Below, one piece after another: positions 56,226 through 64,000 of a stretch of 64,000 nt of DNA (positions within the stretch are counted from its first letter, which is position 1; every line of letters starts with the position of its first letter). The notes under the pieces were generated by a model. It was given only the letters and a program-made list of their open reading frames with translations. It had not been told where the DNA came from and did not search any database. The position numbers and the translations under genes were made by a program. Origin of the DNA: Salvator merianae (taxonomy: Eukaryota; Chordata; Lepidosauria; Squamata; Teiidae); assembly GCA_003586115.2 (NCBI GenBank), contig QVOM02000116.1:36111946-36175945 (forward strand), given 5' to 3'.

Positions 56226-56935
56226 CTGAACCAGTTTGACTCTACTAGGTTAGAAAACCAGAGGGAGTTCTACTAATTGTGCCATAACACCTTTATCTGC
56301 CACTTGGTTATCAACCAGAGCAGACCAGAAGGGGCTTAGCTTTATCCTCTTATTGGGTAGGCTATAAATAACTGTATAATTAGAAGCCAGATAACATTAG
56401 ATATTGCATCAGCTTGATTTATGAAATAAAGTTCATTTACACGGAAAGTGTTACTATCAATTGGCTCTTATTACAGCTGCTGCACAAACTAACTGAACTA
56501 ATGGAACAGCAATTTCAGGGAAAAAAACACAGTGCAAGCATAGTTGAGACTTGTTTTGCACACTGTATTTGTATATTTGTGTCAAGGATATGGATGTGTG
56601 TACATATACCAACACAAAGGCCAGATGGCTGTGACTTTTACGAAAAGTCCTGTCTGGGCTTGATCTTTCAATGTTAATATGTTTCTGATAAACTTCACAT
56701 GTAATTTGGCAGTTGGCTTCCAAATTCTTTATCATCATCATCATTAGCAATCTTTTATAGGAACCATAGAGAAGTATTCTCTACAAAGACATCTGCAAAA
56801 AATATCTCATATTCTCCCTGGCTGTTTGTGAGTGCATTCCTTTATTAAAATATGGTATCTGCTCATGTCTTGTTGAAGTGTCTTGCAGCAGCCTACAACA
56901 AAAGAATCAAGATAAGTAGTCTGCAATACAGAAAC
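56226..56935. other. Non-repetitive spacer
   Basis: A CAT microsatellite of a few units lies near 56730. No gene is seen. Confidence 0.4.
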
Positions 56936-56938
56936 AAA

Positions 56939-57772
56939 GGGCCTTTCTGCACTGTCATTTAGGCAGTATCAGGCAGGAACTATGGAACTCCTTCCACACA
57001 TTAATGTGTAACACAAGAAGCCCTAATTGGGATTACTGGTAGAGATCTACTTTGAGATTGAGATCTACTGACAGACCAGTGCAGCTTAGTCAGGAGCATG
57101 GAGGTATACAGAAGACACACCATTGTGTTCCTGACTACTGGAGGACCATTTTGATGGCGCACCAAAGCATGCCACCGAAATGGGTGTCTGGGTGGCTCTG
57201 TGACTAGGAAGCTTCATTCCTAGCCCTTCAGAGCATTCAAAGTCCAGCCCTGAAGCCCACATAAGTTTCAGGGCCAGGGCTGCTCTGGCCCAGCAGGCCT
57301 AGCTGGTCCAAACCCAGTGACTCACACCATGGGCTGGACTATATGTAGTGTGTGTTAAGGGCCATCCATATTCAGATGACCTGGCCCAGCCCAAACTTTG
57401 AAGGCCAGGGACCGTCATTCCATTCGAAGTTTCCAGCAAGGACCGTTTTGGAGGTATATCGACTTCTGGTGTTGCTTCCTTGTATGCAACTGAAAAAAAA
57501 CCAAGCATTGTATCCTGACCCATGAAGTATGTTCTCTGCATGTCCTCTGTGGTCTGGGATAAGCTCAGTAGTCTGTGAATGACTTTTTTTCAAATCTGCT
57601 GTGGGACTGTGATAGGGGGCTGTTTGGTACCCTATCCTAGTCCATAGCTTTGTCCGATATGGATGAAACATGCTATGGAAGGGAGGGGTATCTGTTGTTC
57701 CACACTGGTATGTGCAAGGCAACCCCTTGGATCCCTCTATGAGCTGGATAAACAGCCTGTTCAGAAAGTGCC
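56939..57772. mobile_element. GGGCC-type TIR element (834 bp), longest of its class
   Basis: The left end GGGCCTTTCTGCACTG and right end CTGTTCAGAAAGTGCC mirror each other; AAA lies left and TTA right. It is longer than the 430-640 bp relatives. The extra part, about 57355-57600 (starting GGGCCATCCATATTC), carries type-B-like text, so a second element may be nested. Minus frames of 80 and 116 codons inside have no transposase motif. Confidence 0.7.
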
Positions 57773-59072
57773 TTAGATCATTCTCAGCAGGAAACAGCTG
57801 AAGACAGCAAGCTGGTAATGTGAACTACTCTGTGTTGGGCATGAAACAAAGATGGGAGTTAGGATAAGTAAACAACCCAACAAGTGCATGTTCTTAGTCG
57901 CTTAGAGTTGCCCATATGACATCAGATGCCAACCCTCCCCTTTTGTCCCCATAAGGCAGATTGAATGAGTTTGGTGACAGGATGGTTCATCAGCTATTTC
58001 AGTTCTCAAAACACTCTAGCCCAAGAGTTATCAAGGTGGTCAGTAGAGACGCTTGGGCTATGTGTGCATGATTTTAAAAAGCAGCTCAAAAGCAGCTTAG
58101 AGCTGGTGTATGTGGATGCTAGTGTTTCCATTCCATCTCTGATCCACACTAAAGGGTAGAGAATGCATTTTGGAATGTGGATTAAGTTACTAGCATGCAG
58201 ATACTACCACTAAGCTGCTTTTGAGCCACTTTTTAAAAGTTTGTGCAGTGTGCAACCTTGGGTTGGAGATGCGTATTACCTACCACTGGAATAAATTCTT
58301 TCCTTGTTTGTGCGCTTCAGAAAACTAAGCAGCAGGGTGCTTGTTATTCCTTCTACTAGTTATCCCTCTCAGGATTGTCACTCAAGACGAGTGTCCCATT
58401 TGAGCGATTGGTAGGACAGTTCTGCACCCAAAATAGTAGTTTGGAATTGCTTTCGCTCCTTGTGGTGATTACAATACTGATGACTGCAGATAATGAACTG
58501 CCATGGGTTGCTCATTACACAGGTACAGTCAAGATTTAAAATAAAAATAACTCAACATTAATGCAGTTGCAAAGCAACAGAGGCAAGTATGGCTGGGTTG
58601 AATCTAGCACACTGGGCACTAAGGAGCAGTATGCTGTGACTCATGGTTTAATTGGCCCTTTCTTCTGTCCTGCTCAAACTAAACCTCGCCACTTTTACTT
58701 TTTTTATCATTGTCATTTTTTTTTTAGAAAAGGGGGGAAATCCTCTTTAGGTGAGGATTCTAAGTCAATAGAGATTTTTAAAATCTCTTCTGTTGCCAGC
58801 TAGAAACCTTCGTCCCATTCTTTTGAGTCACCATTGTGATTATGATTCACATCACTTTGGGTTTTGTGAAGATTAGTCACTTTATGATTTTTTTTAATTA
58901 TACTACTATCTATGATTACTTCATTTGCAATAGATTAAGAAAATGTTCCAAGCCTCACAGATGTAGGCTGGAAGCTAAAATATCTAATAAGAAGGAAGAA
59001 ATTGGTAATCTAGCAGTGAGTAAGAACCTTTCAGTTGGATCTTCTGGAGGAATGGGGTGCATGGTGATGGAG
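57773..59072. other. Non-repetitive spacer
   Basis: A T homopolymer lies near 58717-58726. A mirrored pair (AAAAAGCAGCTCAAAAGCAG at 58077, AAGCTGCTTTTGAGCCACTTTTTA at 58213) suggests a degraded palindromic element at 58060-58240. Confidence 0.4.
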
Positions 59073-59080
59073 TTCTAGAT

Positions 59081-59216
59081 CAGTGGTTCTCAGACTTAGA
59101 CCTACAAATGTTTCTAAACTACAGCTTCCATCATTCCTTGCCTTGGTCACAGGGACTGGGGCTGCTTGGGAGTTGGAGGTGAACAACATCTGGAGGTCCA
59201 AGTTTGAGAACCACTG
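59081..59216. mobile_element. hAT MITE (136 bp) with 8-bp target duplication
   Basis: The left end CAGTGGTTCTCAGACTTAGA and right end CCAAGTTTGAGAACCACTG are inverted. TTCTAGAT (59073-59080) and TTCCAGAC (59217-59224) flank it and agree at six of eight positions. CAGNGGTTCTCAAACTT ends with 8-bp duplications are characteristic of hAT transposons. Confidence 0.9.
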
Positions 59217-59224
59217 TTCCAGAC

Positions 59225-59607
59225 AATGGAAGATTTCTCTGTTGATTATTTGGTATGGTATCTATTGACTGTATGGCTAGGCAGGTTCAGGTGATTCTAA
59301 AAGGACAAATGATGTGTCCTGAACATGATAGGTACTATGGTGGGGACACCTGGACTATAAAGGCAAAGCAAGCAGCTACCTACAACATCCAATAGCTCAG
59401 AACTTGTGTCCACTCTTCCTTTCTCCTTCTCTTATATGTTTCAATTCAGGATGTGAATTCATCATGTACAATCCACTATGTTCAGTGAAGTCAACCTTCA
59501 TGTGGTTTTTAAGTAGAATTTCAACCCTAAAGATGTTTTGGCTGCTGTTGTTGCTGTGTACCATCAAATGGTGGCCAGCTCCTGATTGACAGCAGGGCAT
59601 GTCTATG
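59225..59607. other. Spacer with BovB-like scrap
   Basis: GCTGTTGTTGCTGTGTACCAT near 59552 (core TTGTTGCTGTGTACCATCAA) resembles a short reversed BovB 3' end. Otherwise nothing is recognised. Confidence 0.45.
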
Positions 59608-59610
59608 GCT

Positions 59611-59735
59611 GAATCCAGACTTTGCTTATTTATTCTGGTATATTTGGATATTCTGGAATAAAGCATGGATATTCTGGAATATCCATGCTTTATTCCAGAA
59701 TACTTCACTATGATGAATATTGATCCCCTCATGTG
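59611..59735. mobile_element. Palindromic MITE, same family as 8163
   Basis: TGAATCCAGACTTTGCTTAT opens it. ATTCTGGAATAAAGCATGG and CCATGCTTTATTCCAGAAT form the hairpin arms. The right terminus is decayed. Confidence 0.7.
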
Positions 59736-61410
59736 TTTCCCCCTTTTCATTGAGCTCTTCTTCCTTGCACGCTGCTTTGAAAGCAAAACTGTAATTACAA
59801 AGGAGAAGAAATTGAGACCTGGCGTTCAAGAAGCTTTACTGTGTGGTAGATGCAGAACTGAAGTCATGCTTGGGTGGATACGGGCTGGAGGCGGAGAAGG
59901 AGCAAACGGGGAATGACCAGTAACACCTCCAAGAGAATCCATGTTCTGACATGGCAGCAGGGAAATGCGGAGGGTGGTGTTTGAATTTCCTGCCCCGTGA
60001 AGTCAAGACTGGAACTGCACAGGGAGGGGAATTTGGTGAGAGGTAGAGAGAGAAAGGTACAGTTTTTCCATGCCAAGCACAGAAAAAATGAGTGAGAACG
60101 ATCAAGTTCCAGCTGAGTCCGTGTTACAATACAAATGTGGGAATGACCAGAACAGGTGCTTGATTGTCGATCCTCCCAATATGAATTATCCCTACGATGT
60201 CTGACTGCTCCCTTGCATTCCATCCAAGTGGTCCAAGTGCAAACCTGTGCTACTGAATTTGTCAGGAAACTGTCATGTGCAAGTCACTAGTTTCTGCTAT
60301 TTTTCCTAGATATTTAGGATAAATGCCTTATCACTAGCCAATGTATTAGGTAAACTAGTGCATTTTTTAGTATAAAATGTTATCAGTTTTTTCCTGTTAC
60401 ATAGGAACAGCAAATCAACCATTTCTGCTGCTTTTTCAAGCTCTTTTGGAACACATTTTTGGGCAAGACTCATTCCTTGCCCAGTTCTTCCAGATAGTTC
60501 ATCATATCTGGAGAGCAAAACTCTCTTCAGCACTGTTCTATTATTTATTGCTTGGCAGAAAGATGAATTTTCCCAGCAAAAGCTAGAAGGGTTGACATTC
60601 ATTTCTTTTTGTCTGTTTTCCAGGGGAGTGGGGGTTAGGTAAAGTGGAAAGTGATGAACTGTGAAGGAAATAGATGGATACTCTTATTCCTTGCTTGTTT
60701 CATTTAGAAAGAGCTGTAAAAACTGATATATCCCGTTGAAATTTTATCAGATTTGAAATGTATCTTTACAATTAAAAGCCACAAATGCCTTGTAGGGCAG
60801 CTGATCTATCCGTTCCCTTACGTTTTATTCCTGAAAAGTCTTGGGACATTTATTAATTATATAACAGTTTTGTATTCTTTTCAATTTTGTATTCTTTGCA
60901 GCGTACAAGTGGTATTCTGTTTCATGTTCCTAGGCTAAATGTTACATAGATTAGTTTATATCGGCTACACTAAGGCCACCAAAACCAATCCAGATTTTTC
61001 CAGTTTCTTGAAGACTTTGCCTTAGTTACTTTTACTCCATCTGTCGTTTTCGTGAGAAGTGTTACCTTTCATCTTTATTCTTATTCCATATTCAGCTCTT
61101 GCTCCTAGTGTTCTGCACACCTGATCTACACAGAGAGCCATTAAATTGAATACACTTTAAAACCTAGTTGAAAGCAAATTAAACAGATACCAATTAAAGT
61201 TACTTCGAAGTGGGGTGAAAACACTGGAGTCCTACGAGCATTGCATTGGGTTTACCAGCCATCAGTGTGGTCTTTCCAATGCAGTGCAGGCTACAGGACT
61301 CAGAAAATCTGTCGCAATGCTATTCTGAGAAATCCAGCACTGATGCTGAGTTTGGCATAGTTTTGCTTACCAGCGCCTCTGGCAAGCTCCATGTGATATT
61401 TCCTTGCCAG
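59736..61410. other. Non-repetitive spacer
   Basis: No recognised repeat or gene over about 1.7 kb. Open frames of 89 and 119 codons on the minus strand at 59836-60223 lack domain signatures. Confidence 0.4.
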
Positions 61411-61504
61411 GATTTCCTGTAGCTTGTCAAGGCATGAAAGAGACATGCAAAATCCAGGAAGTCCCCATTAGAGTAATATCTTATGAGCCTTGCCAAACAT
61501 GCAG
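61411..61504 (+). other. Weak exon candidate
   Basis: A TTTCCTTGCCAG acceptor-like site precedes 94 bases that end CATGCAG before GTAAGTT, a near-ideal donor. One frame is open: PVACQGMKETCKIQEVPIRV then ISYEPCQTC, with four cysteines. The acceptor has a short pyrimidine tract, and I do not recognise the peptide. It could be chance. Confidence 0.2.
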
Positions 61505-61698
61505 GTAAGTTAATCTATGCTAGAGAAGCTCTGGCGTGTCTGACCATGGCAAGGGGCAATGCTGGGTTCCCTTTTATATCATGCTTTGTCTCTTGCAGTC
61601 TGAAGGTGTAGCACAAAGCAGAAACAATAAACAGCAATTTTAGTTTGAGACTTAATTTTGGCAGAGGCCTTCTGCATCACTGGACGTTACTGTAAATC

Positions 61699-61745
61699 GG
61701 AGTGCCCAACATGTGGCCTACCAGATGTTGATGGAGTCCAGCCTT
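61699..61745. mobile_element. hAT-like MITE fragment
   Basis: GTGCCCAACATGTGGCCTAC and CAGATGTTGATGGAGTCCA are one arm of the common ACTACAACTCCCATCAT-type element. Confidence 0.6.
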
Positions 61746-61902
61746 CAAAGTGGGAATCCACAGAATACTTCCTCAGTTTCAACAGAATTTGTTGGTTCTG
61801 ATTAATGATGCACCTGAAGAGGCTGTTAAACAGCCACTTCTGCTGTTTGAAATGAAACTTTCATCTGATGTTTGTGTGTGAGAGAGATCAATCAGTTCAT
61901 AT

Positions 61903-62005
61903 ATGTTGTTGTTTAGTCGTTAAGTCATGTCTGATTCTTCGTAATCTTGTGGACTGTAGTACAACAGGCCCTTATACCTAAACTCAGGTTCATTGCTTCC
62001 ATGAC

Positions 62006-62049
<44 letters not shown>

Positions 62050-62285
62050 ATCCTCTGTCATCTCCTTCTCCTTCTGCCTTCAGTCTTTCCCAGCATTAGG
62101 GCCCTTTCTAATGAATCCTGTGTTCTCATTATGTGATCAAAGTATTTGAGTTTCTCCTTCCGTATTTATCCTTCCAATGGGCAGTCAGGTATTAACTGAT
62201 TTGATCTCCTTGCAGTCCAAGGGACTCTCAAAAGTCTTCTCAGTGCTCAGCCTTCCTCTTGGTCTCACAGCCATCCCCTCAATAT
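61903..62285 (-). mobile_element. RTE-BovB LINE 3' part
   Basis: TGTTGTTTAGTCGTTAAGTC, ATGTCTGATTCTTCGTAATC, CTTTCCCAGCATTAGGGCCC, TGATCAAAGTATTTGAGTTTC and CTTGCAGTCCAAGGGACTCTC follow the reversed BovB C-terminal and 3' sequence in order. A (TATC)n array at 62006-62049 interrupts it. It is 5' truncated and without an open frame. BovB abundance is a squamate hallmark. Confidence 0.85.
62006..62049. repeat. (TATC)n microsatellite
   Basis: About eleven tetranucleotide units, nearly perfect, inside the BovB fragment. Confidence 0.95.
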
Positions 62286-62429
62286 GCGTTATAAGGCACC
62301 TGCATGAAGCTGCTCAGTGGAGGTGAGAAATGGATTTTAGGGAGAAATGATGTTTTCCTGCAGAAGGATTTCTGGGTGAAAGCAAAACAGGAACCCCTAA
62401 AAGCTCAGTAACTTTTCCTCTGCCCAAGC

Positions 62430-63180
62430 TACTTCAGCACGTTTGTTGCTTTTTTATTCCCCTGTGGCCTTTTAACTCCTTTCTCCTGCAGTGCCTGAGC
62501 AAATGGATAATAAAAGTGTTTCACAAAAAAGCAACCTTTTCATTTGTCAGCTGTACCCTGGCTTGAACTGCTCGCCTGGGAGGCATTTAAAGAAATGCCA
62601 CACCATCAGCTAGAACTGTTTGACCCTTCCCTTCCTCGCTTCTGATAGCATTTCACCTTGATACCTGGAAACTTTTTGCATCAGCACCTTGGCGGTGGTT
62701 TTACAGAGAAAAACTGGGATTTATGACTATTGAGTGCAGAAGGAGAGCAGTGAAGCCCGAGATCGATTTTTGATGAGCCACGCCGGCTTTTGGTCGTTAT
62801 TGCCATCAGTGCCAAAATTAACTGCCTGACTGTCCTAGCAGCTTTTATTTTCGATGACTTCAGCAGGAACTTTTCCAAGGGGGACAAATAACATAAAAGA
62901 GAAAATTGTGTTCTCTTCCTTTGCCGTGTTTGCTTTTTCAAAACGTACCTAAAAGGGGAGATGCTTTGCCTTTCGCCGTGAAAAGCAAGCAATGCATTTA
63001 AATCCTGAATGTGATCATGAAGGTTGCCATCCTGTTCGTGTCTGCTGGTTCTGCTCTTTAGTAAGGGAAGGAGCTGCCTCAAGCCACAACATTTGCCATT
63101 CTCATCCTTTCTTCCAATCCATTCTTGAGACTGGCTCAGCAAGCTTTCAGCAGTTCTAGGCCATTTGTTAACCACCGAGT
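62430..63180. other. Repeat-free block with the longest minus frames, possible conserved element
   Basis: No repeat family is recognisable. CpG is better retained than in the surroundings (CGCCGGC, TTCGATGACTTC, TTTGCCGTG, TTTCGCCGTG). A 164-codon minus frame at 62681-63175 starts MVNKWPRTAESLLSQSQEW; I recognise no domain, it is rich in K, R and S, and no splice or promoter signal supports it. It could be a lineage-specific gene, an exon of an antisense transcript or, more likely, conserved regulatory DNA with a chance frame. Confidence 0.35.
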
Positions 63181-63239
63181 GGTTCCTTTCATAACAAATA
63201 ATTTAAATTAGATAAAATGAAATATGGAAAGGACCCATA

Positions 63240-63405
63240 GGGCAGTAGGGCAATTGCCTGGAAAGCAGTGGGTCACATGTTCAGCCCCTGGGAATTCTCT
63301 GGAGGAAGGTAATAGCAAGCCACTTTTGTATCTGCTGTGAAAACTGCTTGGAGGCATCTATGAAGACACCAGGGTCAAGCCCAGCTGGATGATACTTGAG
63401 AACAC
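63240..63405 (+). mobile_element. tRNA-derived SINE (decayed head)
   Basis: GTAGGGCAATTGCCTGGAAAG, a B-box-like CATGTTCAGCCCC, then GTAATAGCAAGCCACTTTTG and CTGCTGTGAAAACTGCTTGG follow the BovB-tailed SINE order of 36865. Confidence 0.65.
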
Positions 63406-63502
63406 CAACAAAATACAGGATAAAATCAGAATTAAAAACACAGTAAAGGTGAAGGCCATGACTGTGAAATAATGCCATGTGGATTTCCAGATATGGCTCC
63501 TT

Positions 63503-63610
63503 GGGCCTTTCTGCACTTACCTGGCTGTGATCTGAACCAGTGATTCTGGACCATGTGAGGCCCTCTGTTCTGGATCTTGGCTCATTCTGGAACATTCTGG
63601 TGATCATTTG
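63503..63610 (+). mobile_element. GGGCC-type TIR element, left end only
   Basis: GGGCCTTTCTGCACTTACC is intact, and GCTGTGATCTGAACCAGTGA matches the first part of the 26148 element. It breaks off into family D sequence. Confidence 0.7.
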
Positions 63611-63639
63611 CGTTTGCAGAAGAAGCTGCCATTGTAGTC

Positions 63640-63960
63640 CTGGCCACCACGCATGTGCGTGGGCCAAAAAAGTTGCCACATATGTGCAGTGGATGTGTTG
63701 CACAGTTCTCGGTATTTCATGCTGGCAAAATACCCAGATGTGGCATCTACCACCCACGCTCATGAACTGTGAAAAGCCAGTCGTGCATGTGTGGTGATGG
63801 CGTTGTGTACTTCCAGGTATTTTTCAGTGGCGAAATACCCAGAAGTGCACGTTACCATAAAGTGCACAGACAGCACAGTCCATCGTGTTGTCTAGTCAAC
63901 AGGTGATCATTTCAGAGGGGCGTTTCTCTGGCATATCACCTGTTGGCACTATACTGCACA
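63640..63960. mobile_element. DNA-transposon-like repeat, family D
   Basis: TGCTGGCAAAATACCCAGATG, CCAGGTATTTTTCAGTGGCG and GAAATACCCAGAAGTGCACG match 16310 and 38033. Two copies of the inner palindromic unit are present in tandem. The end AGTGTCTGGAGC may be its terminus. Confidence 0.55.
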
Positions 63961-64000
63961 AGTGTCTGGAGCTGGCCATAGATTAATAGAGACATGGTAT

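Noticed and set aside
62004..62049. CRISPR-like or tandem gene array
   Set aside because: It is a simple TATC microsatellite with no spacers.

Overview
The window reads as intronic or intergenic DNA from a squamate reptile (lizard or snake). The host call rests on the repeats: Sauria SINEs, RTE-BovB LINE ends, CR1 and L2-clade LINEs, tRNA-derived SINEs with squamate-type tails, and a DIRS-like gag remnant all occur together. Base composition is moderately AT-rich and CpG-poor, except for one CpG-dense transposon at 2384-2971. There are no prokaryotic genes, operons or CRISPR arrays. Nearly all open reading frames are short chance frames or decayed transposon frames.

One host coding exon is well supported: 26789-26894 on the + strand. 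It has a polypyrimidine tract and AG acceptor, one open frame of 35 codons, and a GTAAGA donor. Its peptide (VDINLQKVDIDQC, then GWFSGTHTCHLN) resembles the extracellular part of the orphan class C receptor GPR158, with GPR179 as the alternative. A small exon inside tens of kilobases of repeat-filled DNA fits a very long-intron gene such as GPR158. If so, most of the window is two flanking introns of one + strand gene.

Layout. 1-6100: mostly old non-repetitive DNA, a CR1 end, a tRNA-SINE, the CpG-rich TIR element and a decayed TIR element. 7174-9200: a short U2 snRNA/CR1 chimera, then a DIRS-like gag fragment carrying a nested palindromic element. 9200-22800: many non-autonomous TIR elements, with CR1 and SINE pieces. 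22930-25850: R4/R2-like, L2 and other LINE fragments. 26148-26894: a clean TIR element, then the exon. 29030-29830: an I/Vingi-like LINE fragment. 31600-45800: nested SINEs and TIR elements, including a Sauria SINE split by a TIR element and a CR1 split by an L2 tail with a 15-bp target duplication. 47460-54390: L2 3' end, CR1 pieces and an L2 reverse transcriptase fragment. 56100-64000: SINE tails, a hAT MITE, a BovB end with a TATC microsatellite, and a non-repetitive block at 62430-63180 that may be conserved non-coding DNA.

The dominant theme is a large superfamily of non-autonomous DNA transposons whose ends resemble GGGCCTTTCTGCACTTACC. Those with clear ends have 3-bp flanking duplications, as in PIF/Harbinger elements. 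About twenty members of several internal types are visible. No transposase gene is present. All family names below come from memory of the families, not from database searches.
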